NCBI GenBank assembly: GCA_021151835.1
Contig: JAGKWO010000015.1
Span: 1 to 64,000, forward strand
DNA: 64,000 bases
Direction: 5' to 3'
DNA from: Gammaproteobacteria bacterium
GTDB taxonomy: Bacteria; Pseudomonadota; Gammaproteobacteria; Pseudomonadales; Cellvibrionaceae
The notes below the pieces were generated by a model. The model was not told the origin of the DNA. It ran no database searches and saw nothing but the letters and a program-made list of their open reading frames with translations. The position numbers were made by a program, and so were the translations under genes. This document shows, in pieces, positions 1 to 7,792 of this stretch; the first letter of the stretch is position 1, and the number at the start of each line of letters is the position of its first letter.

Positions 1-1
1 G

Positions 2-400
2 CCTAAAGCCCCGCCCTCCGAGCGAGCGGTAAAAGCACCGGAACCCCCACCGCCTCCACCGGTAGCTCAACCGGCAGAACCGGTAAAGGAAGCGGAGCCA
101 ACACCAGCACCGGTATTACCGCCAAATGCGGATGCGAGCCAATTGAATAACCCGGTTCCGGCTTACCCTGCATTATCCAAACGCCTGGGGGAAAAAGGGA
201 CTGTAGTACTGGAGATTCTGGTGAAAGCCAACGGCACAGTCGGCGAAGTAAAACTGAAAAGTTCAAGCGGCTATAAACGCCTGGATGATGCAGCAATAAA
301 CGCGATCAGGCGCTGGAAATTTATCCCGGCCAGCCAGGCCGGGGTAGCGATCGATTACTGGTACGAAATTCCGTTTGAGTTTGGTTTACGTCAACGCTAA
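2..400 (+). CDS. tonB: TonB energy transducer, C-terminal part (5' end outside window)
   Basis: The frame is open from the left edge and ends at 400. The visible part begins with a Pro/Ala/Glu-rich stretch (to about base 165), the periplasm-spanning linker of TonB, and then a TonB C-terminal domain with the family pattern SSGY..LDDAA..AIRRWKF and a final aromatic-rich strand. TonB couples the inner-membrane proton gradient to outer-membrane receptors. exbB and exbD follow directly, giving a complete tonB-exbB-exbD unit that could serve the receptors at 19.9 and 42.4 kb or others elsewhere. The N-terminal membrane anchor is not visible. An internal TTG at 143 gives a shorter reading, but it would lose the linker and is not the real start. 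Confidence 0.93.
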   Translation, partial: PKAPPSERAVKAPEPPPPPPVAQPAEPVKEAEPTPAPVLPPNADASQLNNPVPAYPALSKRLGEKGTVVLEILVKANGTVGEVKLKSSSGYKRLDDAAINAIRRWKFIPASQAGVAIDYWYEIPFEFGLRQR

Positions 401-452
401 TAAAGCACGAAACACGTTTACGATTTTTATTTTTAAAAACAACGAGGTTGTT

Positions 453-1169
453 ATGGATTCACCCTACGGTATCGCATCCCTTTGGGCCCAAGGCGATTTT
501 CTGATTAAAAGTGTTGCGGTTATCTTATTGATCATGTCGATTGCCAGTTGGTGGGTAATTGTAATTCGCGCCTGGGGTTTATGGCGTTTGCGTTCATCCG
601 CGCATGGCCTGAATGATTTCTGGCATGCACAAAGTTTTGCAGAAGGATTGCGCACCCTTGGCGAAGATCGCAATACCCCGTTCCGCCATCTGGCAGAAGA
701 AGGCCAGGCAGCATTGGATCACCACAGCAACCATAAAACTGATTTGCACGGCCACTTGCCCCTGGCTGAATGGCTCACTGCCTGCCTGCGCGCATCAATT
801 GATGAAAGTGCAGAGCGTTTGCAACGGGGCCTTGCCGTATTGGCGTCAGTGGGTTCAACCGCACCCTTCGTGGGATTGTTCGGTACTGTGTGGGGGATTT
901 ATCACGCACTGGTTGGTATCGGCGTAAGCGGCCAGGCCAGTATCGATAAAGTCGCCGGCCCCGTAGGTGAAGCCCTGATTATGACTGCTTTTGGTTTGGC
1001 AGTGGCAATTCCGGCGGTATTGGGTTACAACGCGCTCAATCGTGCTAACAAAGGGGTACTTAACAAGCTCAACCGTTTTGCACATCAGTTACATGCCTAC
1101 TTTATTACCGGCAGCCCAATGCAGAATAAAGGCGCCATTACCAAACTGTCTCCACGCAAAGAGGTATAA
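453..1169 (+). CDS. exbB: ExbB/MotA/TolQ proton channel protein
   Basis: 238 residues from the ATG at 453, which has an ACGAGG ribosome site at 442-447; a longer reading from a TTG at 375 overlaps tonB and is unlikely. An N-terminal membrane helix (about residues 18-38) is followed by a cytoplasmic region and then two helices with the ExbB/TolQ signature (ASVGSTAPFVGLFGTVWGI and the Gly/Ala-rich PVGEALIMTAFGLAVAIPA). It forms the proton channel with ExbD and powers TonB. It sits 52 bases after tonB and 3 bases before exbD, so the three are almost certainly one transcript. Confidence 0.95.
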   Translation: MDSPYGIASLWAQGDFLIKSVAVILLIMSIASWWVIVIRAWGLWRLRSSAHGLNDFWHAQSFAEGLRTLGEDRNTPFRHLAEEGQAALDHHSNHKTDLHGHLPLAEWLTACLRASIDESAERLQRGLAVLASVGSTAPFVGLFGTVWGIYHALVGIGVSGQASIDKVAGPVGEALIMTAFGLAVAIPAVLGYNALNRANKGVLNKLNRFAHQLHAYFITGSPMQNKGAITKLSPRKEV

Positions 1170-1172
1170 GCC

Positions 1173-1583
1173 ATGGCTTTTGGTGGCGGACTCGAAGAAG
1201 AAGCAGATATAAGTGAAATCAACATGACACCACTGGTGGATGTTATGTTGGTGCTCCTAATTATTTTTATTATCACCGTCCCGGTACTCACGCACTCAGT
1301 GAAAATTGATTTGCCGCGGGTAGATAACACACCCAACGAAGTAAAACCGGAAACGATTAACTTATCGGTCAGTGCTGAAGGCAATATTTTCTGGAACGAA
1401 GGACAAATTACTTTCGAAGAACTGGAAGCGCGCCTTGAAATGGAATCCGGTAAACAACCACAACCGGAAATACATATTCGCGGTGATAAAGCTGTCCCTT
1501 ATGAACATGTCATCAAAACCATGGCGGCAGTACAGCGAGCAGGAATTTTAAAATTAGGATTTGTAACAGAGCCCGGCAACTAG
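1173..1583 (+). CDS. exbD: ExbD/TolR biopolymer transport protein
   Basis: 136 residues with one N-terminal membrane helix preceded by the invariant NMTPLVDVMLVLLI motif, whose Asp carries the proton in ExbD/TolR, and a periplasmic domain with HIRGDKAVPYEHV near the C-terminus. Partner of ExbB and TonB. The start ATG at 1173 is 3 bases after the exbB stop, so translation is likely coupled. The stop codon lies in the loop of the terminator hairpin that closes the tonB-exbB-exbD unit. Confidence 0.95.
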   Translation: MAFGGGLEEEADISEINMTPLVDVMLVLLIIFIITVPVLTHSVKIDLPRVDNTPNEVKPETINLSVSAEGNIFWNEGQITFEELEARLEMESGKQPQPEIHIRGDKAVPYEHVIKTMAAVQRAGILKLGFVTEPGN

Positions 1584-1596
1584 CCGGGTTTTTTAT
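1572..1596 (+). terminator. Rho-independent terminator of tonB-exbB-exbD
   Basis: CCCGGC and GCCGGG arms around a five-base loop containing the exbD stop codon, followed by six T residues. It ends two bases before the ATG of the next gene. Confidence 0.85.
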
Positions 1597-1598
1597 TT

Positions 1599-2930
1599 AT
1601 GACGAACAACATCACCCACAGTGACATAGTGCGCCTGGCGATTCCCATCATTCTTGCGAACATGGCCGCACCGCTATTAGGTTTGGTCGATACCGCCGTG
1701 ATCGGCCATACCGGTAACGCCAGCGATCTTGGCGCAATCGCATTAGGCTCATTGGTATTTAATTTTGTGTACTGGGCCTTTGGCTTTTTGCGTATGGGCA
1801 CTACCGGTTTTGTTGCGCAAGCCGCAGGTGCCGATGATTATGCTGAAGTGCGCCTTGCGTTTGGGCGCGCGTTGTTATTAGGTGGTGTGATCGGACTATT
1901 ATTAATTACTGTACAATACCCGCTGATTTATAGCGCACTTTGGTTGCTGGACGGCAGTGAGAGTGTGGAAGCGCAGGTCAAAACCTATTGGGATATTCGC
2001 ATTTGGGCGGCCCCGGCCACACTCGCAAGTTACGCCATCATGGGTAGCCTTATCGGGCTGGGAAAAACCCGGCAATTACTCTGGCTCCAGTTATTTTTAA
2101 ACCTCACAAACCTGGCCCTTGATGTGTTGTTCGTCGCAGGTTTTGAGTGGGGCGTACGCGGTATTGCATTGGGGACTGTCATCGCCGAATGGAGTAGCGC
2201 CCTGGTTGGTTTGCTGTTGGTGTTTAAAAATCTTCGCTTACAACACGAAAAATTTTGGCAGTGGCCGCGCTTATTAAATCCTGGCGCCATCGCAAAAACG
2301 CTAGGCACCAACGCGGACATTATGTGGCGAACATTATTTTTATTAGGGGGCTTTGCATTTTTTACCAACCAGGGTGCACGCTTTGGCGATGACCTACTCG
2401 CAGCCAACCATATACTGTTGCAATTTATTTCCTTCTCGGCTTTTTTCCTGGATGGTTTTGCATTCGCGCTTGAATCGCTGGTAGGAAAAGCAAAAGGAGC
2501 AGGTAATCGCGATTTGTTTGACCGGGTAGTTAAAATCTCTACGCAAATCGCCGCCGGTACAGCAGTTTTGTTAATGTCGATTATTATCGCAGGAGGTACA
2601 ACCGTTATTGCAAGCTTGACCTCCGTCCATAGCATCCAGGCAGAGGCCGCAAAATTCCTACCTTATGCTGCACTGTATGTCATGGTGTCGTTTGCGGCGT
2701 TTCAATTGGACGGGATATTTATCGGTGCAACCCGTAGCCGCGCCATGCGCAATGCATCGCTTTATGCGTTGCTGGTTTTTCTTACCAGTAGCTGGCTATT
2801 AATTCCCTTCCTGGGCAATCATGGACTATGGATCGCGTTTTTAATTTACGTAATAGCCAGAGCAATCACGTTAGGCATCTACCTACCGGAATTACGCCGC
2901 AGTATTGCTCCGACCTCAACCCAATATTAA
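1599..2930 (+). CDS. MATE family (DinF-like) efflux transporter
   Basis: 443 residues, almost all membrane helices, with two homologous halves as in MATE exporters. The N-terminus has the DinF-branch pattern PIILANMAAPLLGLVDTAVIGH, and GIFIGATRSRAMRN near residue 375 matches the same branch. MATE proteins export cationic drugs or metabolites in exchange for Na+ or H+; the substrate cannot be read from sequence. The ATG at 1599 follows immediately after the T-run of the upstream terminator and has no visible Shine-Dalgarno sequence. Either it is translated from a short leader or a downstream start is used. The stop overlaps the convergent gene at 2927 by four bases. Confidence 0.92.
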   Translation: MTNNITHSDIVRLAIPIILANMAAPLLGLVDTAVIGHTGNASDLGAIALGSLVFNFVYWAFGFLRMGTTGFVAQAAGADDYAEVRLAFGRALLLGGVIGLLLITVQYPLIYSALWLLDGSESVEAQVKTYWDIRIWAAPATLASYAIMGSLIGLGKTRQLLWLQLFLNLTNLALDVLFVAGFEWGVRGIALGTVIAEWSSALVGLLLVFKNLRLQHEKFWQWPRLLNPGAIAKTLGTNADIMWRTLFLLGGFAFFTNQGARFGDDLLAANHILLQFISFSAFFLDGFAFALESLVGKAKGAGNRDLFDRVVKISTQIAAGTAVLLMSIIIAGGTTVIASLTSVHSIQAEAAKFLPYAALYVMVSFAAFQLDGIFIGATRSRAMRNASLYALLVFLTSSWLLIPFLGNHGLWIAFLIYVIARAITLGIYLPELRRSIAPTSTQY

Positions 2931-3253
2931 TTAGCGTTGTGCTGCGCCAAATATTTTTTTGCAAGTGATAAATAGCGCGGAGTTGGGCCAACATCTTCAT
3001 AAATCGCATCGCCCAACTCATCAGTTGCTACCACTTTAGTCCCCTGGATATAGGGAAAACTGGCTTCCAATTGTCCCAACGCAGCAGATAATAATTCACT
3101 GATAATTTGTTCTTTTGAACGTTTTGGATACATCTCTGCCAGGGCCTCCAGTTTCGCAACATCTTCCACTGCCAACCGCACTTGATAAGTTTCTTTGGTC
3201 AGGTTGCCGTTCGCGTGGTTTTCCCAATGCTCAACTAATTGTTTTAAATACAT
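2927..3253 (-). CDS. Small pilin-assembly-like protein (Pseudomonas 'type 1 pili tip component' family)
   Basis: 108 residues from the ATG at 3253, chosen because GAGG lies five bases before it; a GTG six bases upstream is possible. The chain contains LVEHWENHANG, a basic ribbon-helix-helix-like segment (TYQVRLAVEDVAKLEALAEMYPKRSKEQIISELLSAAL), and the tail ATDELGDAIYEDVGPTPRYL. The whole pattern is shared with a small conserved protein in pseudomonads that is annotated as pilin assembly protein or type 1 pili tip component. The middle looks like a DNA-binding RHH fold, so the pilus label is doubtful. It is convergent with the MATE gene. Confidence 0.8.
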   Translation of the reverse strand: MYLKQLVEHWENHANGNLTKETYQVRLAVEDVAKLEALAEMYPKRSKEQIISELLSAALGQLEASFPYIQGTKVVATDELGDAIYEDVGPTPRYLSLAKKYLAQHNAN

Positions 3254-3482
3254 AAACACCTCAGTATGGTTTACCCGATTGCACCTTCATTTTCAGTGTA
3301 GCCCAATTCACTGGCACGCCAATTGATAACACTCGGCCATGCGGAAATATTTCACACAACCGCTGTGCCAATCGATACAAGGAAAAAAATAATCCGGAGT
3401 TACACTGGGTTTGAAAACAGTAGGCTTTTGAATCTGTATCAAACCTGAATGATTGAGGAATGAAGTCAACAAGGAGGAAATC

Positions 3483-3647
3483 ATGAAATTCCTGTCACAC
3501 TTCTCTTATCGCGTCCAACTGCCTTATCGCCTGCAGTTATTGATGGATTCGGATGTTGCGTCCTGGCTATTGGTTTATGCGGTCACTGCATGTTCGCTGG
3601 TCGTCTCTTTCTTACTCCTGTTGTCGCCTGGCTACTTCCCGATCTAA
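3483..3647 (+). CDS. Small single-span membrane protein, unknown
   Basis: 54 residues from the ATG at 3483, which has a strong AAGGAGGA site at 3471-3478. The first half is soluble and basic; residues about 27-47 form one hydrophobic helix rich in Leu/Val, and the chain ends at PGYFPI. No family was recognised. A longer start at 3453 lacks a ribosome site. The gene at 3696 follows after 48 bases on the same strand, so the two may be cotranscribed. Confidence 0.6.
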   Translation: MKFLSHFSYRVQLPYRLQLLMDSDVASWLLVYAVTACSLVVSFLLLLSPGYFPI

Positions 3648-3695
3648 ACAGTAACCGTTATAGTCAGCCGGTTTTTTAAAACAGGAACTATAGCG

Positions 3696-4070
3696 ATGAA
3701 AGATGACTTCCCCGATGTGGGTAACGGCGCGGGCATTCCTAATCTGGATTTTGAGACGCGCAAATTATTACAAGATAGTAAAACCGACGCTGACGATAAC
3801 GGTGAGCGCATCCGCAAACTGGAATACAAAATCGCCAACTTGTCTTTGGTAACCGAAGCCCTATGGAGCTTGTTGAATACCCGCACCCGCCTGACAGATG
3901 AGGATCTGGCTACCAGTATCAACAATGTTATACAGACCCGCAAAGCGCGCGAAGAAGCCAAGCTCACTTGCATTAAATGCAAGATGCAAAACTCCATCAA
4001 TCATAAAAAATGCATGTATTGCGGCGGTGAATTGACTGGCCACACCAGCAAGAGTTTGTTTAATTTTTGA
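3696..4070 (+). CDS. Unknown protein with a C-terminal zinc ribbon
   Basis: 124 residues. The first two thirds are charged and probably helical (ERIRKLEYKIANLSLVTEALWSLL reads like a short coiled coil). The C-terminus has CIKCKMQNSINHKKCMYCGG, a CxxC-x11-CxxC pair of knuckles typical of a small zinc ribbon. The protein has no signal peptide or membrane helix. It follows the small membrane protein at 3483. I do not recognise the family; a role in nucleic-acid or protein contacts is only a guess from the ribbon. Confidence 0.7.
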   Translation: MKDDFPDVGNGAGIPNLDFETRKLLQDSKTDADDNGERIRKLEYKIANLSLVTEALWSLLNTRTRLTDEDLATSINNVIQTRKAREEAKLTCIKCKMQNSINHKKCMYCGGELTGHTSKSLFNF

Positions 4071-4156
4071 AAAGGGACTGGCCGGGATTCATGCGCTTGA
4101 CTAGTATCCTGATAGCAAAAATAAACCAACAATAACCTCCACTCGAGTTAACCGCT

Positions 4157-4966
4157 ATGAACCTCAAATCCCTTTCCCTGGCTATTGGTCTAAGTCTGGG
4201 CCTGAGCACACAGGCTTACGCAGCAGATGCAACATTCAAATGGCCCAACGGTGCCAAAGCCGCAGTAAACCTTGCCTATGATGATGCGCTGGACAGCCAG
4301 TTGGATAACGTTATCCCGGCGTTAAACAAATACAAACTCAAAGGTACCTTTTACCTGAATGTGGTCAGCCCTACGCTGGTTACCCGCCTTGAAGACTGGC
4401 GCAAAGCCGCCAAAGCGGGTCACGAATTGGGTAACCACAGTATTTTCCACCAATGCTCGAAAAGCGGCCCCGGTCGCGAATGGGTTCCGGTAGACCGCGA
4501 CCTCGATAAAATCAGCGTGGTACAAATGCAGGACCAGGTAAAAGTTGCCAATTCGTTCCTGCACGCAATTGATGGTAAAACCGAACGCACCTATACCCCG
4601 CCATGCATCGACCTGAATGCAGGCGGCGCTAATTATGTAGATGGATTAAAAAGCGAATTCGTTGCAATCAAAGCCGTCGCCGGCGGCGTTACACCGGATA
4701 TGAAAACCCTCGATCCCTATCGGGTCGGCGTGGATTTCCCGTCCAATGTTACCGGGGCACAATTAATCGCTGTCGTTAAGGAAGCCGCCGCCAAAGGCAC
4801 TATGGCTAATTTTACTTTCCATGGCGTTGGCGGTGATCACCTGGTAACTTCCAAAGAAGCCCACGATGAACTTTTGAAATACCTTGCCGATCATAAAGAT
4901 ATTTATTGGACAGATACCTTTGTCACCATCATGAAATATGTGAAGGAGCAGCAAGCGAAAAAATAG
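4157..4966 (+). CDS. Secreted polysaccharide deacetylase (CE4 / NodB-like)
   Basis: 269 residues with a clear signal peptide cleaved after TQAYA (about residue 22). The NodB fold is shown by motif 1 YDD (residues 41-43), motif 2 HELGNHSIFH with metal ligands His94 and His98 beside Asp43, and a late FTFHGVGGDH segment near residue 220 with the catalytic His. The family removes N- or O-acetyl groups from chitin oligomers, peptidoglycan or xylan using a metal ion. The start is preceded by a purine-poor region, so it is set by the signal peptide. A terminator follows, and the gene appears to be monocistronic. The substrate is unknown; xylan or another plant or algal polymer would suit the organism. 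Confidence 0.88.
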   Translation: MNLKSLSLAIGLSLGLSTQAYAADATFKWPNGAKAAVNLAYDDALDSQLDNVIPALNKYKLKGTFYLNVVSPTLVTRLEDWRKAAKAGHELGNHSIFHQCSKSGPGREWVPVDRDLDKISVVQMQDQVKVANSFLHAIDGKTERTYTPPCIDLNAGGANYVDGLKSEFVAIKAVAGGVTPDMKTLDPYRVGVDFPSNVTGAQLIAVVKEAAAKGTMANFTFHGVGGDHLVTSKEAHDELLKYLADHKDIYWTDTFVTIMKYVKEQQAKK

Positions 4967-4980
4967 TCCATCCCAATAAC

Positions 4981-5007
4981 AAACCCGGCTTTTGCCGGGT
5001 TTGTTCT
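4981..5007 (+). terminator. Terminator after the polysaccharide deacetylase
   Basis: AAACCCGGC and GCCGGGTTT arms with a TTTT loop, followed by TGTTCT. Stable hairpin 15 bases after the deacetylase stop. Confidence 0.85.
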
Positions 5008-5191
5008 ATATTGCTTGTGCGCAACAGTCACATATCGAAGCATATGAACATCAGGTGGTTGTCCAGATCAGCAGATTAGTGTTAACGATAAAACAAGCGC
5101 GTTCTAAAATATGGCAAACCGAAACTGCTTTATAAATTGACCACTGAAACCGATTTACTTAAAAGCAGCCATAAATAGATTTTTACTACGG

Positions 5192-6736
5192 TTATTTATA
5201 ATTCAGGAAAACATTATTTTTACTGTCCTTAAGCAACTCACTAATCGCCGTATACTGTTTATTATCATTGAGCGTTGCCAATAAGTTTGAAAACTGTTGC
5301 AGCTGGTGATCAGTATATTCATCGGTCCTTTTATCAACCAGCTTATAATTTTCAAACTCACTGGTTTCTTTTGTGCTCGTTACATTTTGCTCCACCAATA
5401 AGTTATTCACTTTGTCATCTGCCATGGACAATATACGACTGACATTTCCTTCACGATGCTCAGTGATGTAACGATAATGAGGGTTGGTGACTTCCGGATT
5501 TTCCACATCAACAACGCCCTCAAAGCGGTTATTAGTTAATTCATAACGCGACTCCTGTTTAATTAATCTGGCATCTGCATTAGTTTCAACCCGGGTTTCT
5601 TGCGTAAGCGTTAATACAAGAGCAGAGGTTTGATTATAGAATTCGCGGTTATGAATAACTTTGGAGCGAATAGTGGCAGTAAAATCCGGTAGGCCTGAAT
5701 CGAACGCGGCCAGTGTTGCATCGGTAGCAGTTTCCTCCGCTTGTGTTGGGATACGAGTTATAAATTGTCCAAACATCGATTCAAATGCATCCAGCATAAA
5801 CCGGCGCGATTTATTATTAGTATCCGCATCATCCGTAGCCTGGCGAATTAATTGCAGGTACGGCTCCAGCATCCTCGCATCAGCAGTACTGCTTGCTACC
5901 AGGGTTTTCAAGTTGGTGGTGATATCTACCGAATAACCACGTACATCACTTGCACGCAAGGTTTGGGTTTGGGCATCATCGTCGACGCTAAATTCATAGC
6001 TTTGCTCAACAAAGTTGCCTTTCGCATCCGGTCGTGCAAGCGTGAAGCTAAAACCGCTGATAACGCTGGTATCTATGCCTTTTAAATTACGTAATTCCGT
6101 AGTATCGGTGCGAAAAAACTCATCGCCTATCTGCCCCAGTTTTTCTGTCAATTCCCCCAATGCTTTTTGTTCCGCTTCAGATAGCGAACCGTCCACAGTG
6201 AATGAGAATTCCAATGTAGAATTTTCGCCACCAATTCTTTTACTGCTTAATTCGATCTGAATAGTATCACCATCTTTGGTTTTAATATTCAGGTGCACGG
6301 CTTGGTTACTGGATGATGTTCGAACATCAAAATTCGGCACAGGATTTTTTACCGCCATCTCCCGGGTGACTTTCATCCGGCGGGCTTCGTTCCTGTACTC
6401 GGTGGTTTCGCGGCTTAAAGAACCTATCTGACTAAAAACACCACCGATACTCAGGGAAGATTTCCCTGCTGCAAACGAATTAAGCGAACTCAATAAATTT
6501 TGCGAAATTGCAGAAGCTGCCTTACCTTGCGGCTTGCTTTCGCGCAGGCCACTGATATAAACAGTAGCAAGATCATAACTATCGGCCAATTCCGGTGCCT
6601 GACCCAAGGTTACTTTATCCGGCGCAGCATTATTTGCCGCAGGAATAATGTCTACCGCTGCGGGTTCTTTCGCTTTATTGGCGGGAGTTAATGCGATTAA
6701 TGGTGATAACACTGTGCTGGTTGCAGTAACTTGCAT
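5192..6736 (-). CDS. Unknown 514-residue protein without Cys or Trp
   Basis: The start is the ATG at 6736, set by a GGAGAT site five bases upstream; a longer reading to 6781 has no such site. The chain is polar and Ser/Thr/Asp-rich with no signal peptide or membrane helix. A central part alternates in a beta pattern (NQAVHLNIKTKDGDTIQIEL, then EFSFTVDGSLSEAEQKALGELTEKLGQI), and a second half is rich in charged helices. It has no Cys and no Trp, a composition seen in flagellar axial and other exported proteins. It is flanked by the deacetylase (convergent) and the pilus operon (same strand, 82-base gap). I do not recognise a family. Confidence 0.75.
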   Translation of the reverse strand: MQVTATSTVLSPLIALTPANKAKEPAAVDIIPAANNAAPDKVTLGQAPELADSYDLATVYISGLRESKPQGKAASAISQNLLSSLNSFAAGKSSLSIGGVFSQIGSLSRETTEYRNEARRMKVTREMAVKNPVPNFDVRTSSSNQAVHLNIKTKDGDTIQIELSSKRIGGENSTLEFSFTVDGSLSEAEQKALGELTEKLGQIGDEFFRTDTTELRNLKGIDTSVISGFSFTLARPDAKGNFVEQSYEFSVDDDAQTQTLRASDVRGYSVDITTNLKTLVASSTADARMLEPYLQLIRQATDDADTNNKSRRFMLDAFESMFGQFITRIPTQAEETATDATLAAFDSGLPDFTATIRSKVIHNREFYNQTSALVLTLTQETRVETNADARLIKQESRYELTNNRFEGVVDVENPEVTNPHYRYITEHREGNVSRILSMADDKVNNLLVEQNVTSTKETSEFENYKLVDKRTDEYTDHQLQQFSNLLATLNDNKQYTAISELLKDSKNNVFLNYK

Positions 6737-6817
6737 AATCAATCTCCATAGGTATTCCGTTACTATCGGCAGCACAGGCAAAATATTAAGTATTTGAAAT
6801 GTAAAAAGTTGTAAGTA

Positions 6818-7792
6818 TCAGTACTCGATAACCATACGCACATTATCAGTATAAGTACCTGCAATGGGGGTAGATTGTCCCGCCGTAATCCGCACTGGCA
6901 AATTAACGGTCTCGCTCATGCCAGTGCCTAAACGGTTTAACGGATTGGTAATACCGAGAATCTGTGTGGTGGAGCCCGGTTGAAAAATTTGGTACGCAAT
7001 ACTTTGGCCGCCAGGGGATTTCAGATACCGGGAGCCTGCCGTGTAATTATTGCCATTATCGGCATAGAGCAAATAGTCTTCCTGGTTCGTACAGCGAACG
7101 CTTACACTCAATTGTGCAGCGACTACATTCTCCAAAAAACTGACCGAGCCAAAATCCACCAGGGTCGGAGTGCTAATAAATTCGCAGCTTTTACTCACCA
7201 CCATTGTCATGTTCATGGTCACTGTTGAGTTCACCGGTGTATAACCGAGGCAAACAACCGCAATGCTGACACTGGTGCAGATATTGCCGTCCACGGTTAA
7301 TGTTTGCGAGGCGGTGTAAGTACCTGCGCTGGGCCAGAGTGTGGTCGTATTGGTTTTCACATGGAGCGGGATACTGATAGTGCCGCTGGACAGCACAGCC
7401 AGTGATAGCAAACTAAATCCGCTCGGCCCGCCAACGCTTTGCCCCTGCGCAGTAATTGCCGGGGTGTAGGTTGAATTGCTGGCAAGTGTATAGGAGATAG
7501 TGTCAGTTCCATTTGAAAGATTTAATGGTTGTTGCGCACTGTACCTTAACCAACTGGAAAGACTAAGCAGTTGCAAAGTTAATGCGGAAGAACAAGTCAC
7601 AGAAAAAGTAGCATCAACAGCAGCACCATTCGGTGATATGCCGCCAGCCGGAACAGTCTGGCTGGCGTTACTGCCGTAGTTAATCGTTGCGGGAGTTGTC
7701 GTTGCGCTCGCATTGCACACAGCTAACGCGGACGAGCTTGCAAAGGCACTGCAAAATACTAACGCTAAAAATGATGCAGTCAGTTTTTTCAT
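6818..7792 (-). CDS. Spore coat U domain protein, two-domain tip subunit of a Csu-type pilus
   Basis: 324 residues with a signal peptide ending at ALA (about residue 24). Two spore-coat-U (SCPU) domains follow: the first ends near residue 170, the second starts at MNMTMVVSKSCEFISTP and ends with DNVRMVIEY, the donor-strand-like terminal strand. Paired Cys residues occur in both halves. A two-domain subunit encoded last in a Csu-type operon is usually the tip adhesin. Its ATG overlaps the usher stop by four bases (ATGA), so translation is coupled. It is probably exported through the usher as the first assembled subunit. Confidence 0.85.
   Translation of the reverse strand: MKKLTASFLALVFCSAFASSSALAVCNASATTTPATINYGSNASQTVPAGGISPNGAAVDATFSVTCSSALTLQLLSLSSWLRYSAQQPLNLSNGTDTISYTLASNSTYTPAITAQGQSVGGPSGFSLLSLAVLSSGTISIPLHVKTNTTTLWPSAGTYTASQTLTVDGNICTSVSIAVVCLGYTPVNSTVTMNMTMVVSKSCEFISTPTLVDFGSVSFLENVVAAQLSVSVRCTNQEDYLLYADNGNNYTAGSRYLKSPGGQSIAYQIFQPGSTTQILGITNPLNRLGTGMSETVNLPVRITAGQSTPIAGTYTDNVRMVIEY

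Noticed and set aside
2030..2635. Long antisense frame inside the MATE exporter gene
   Set aside because: It is the reverse reading of a recognised gene with skewed composition and no ribosome site.
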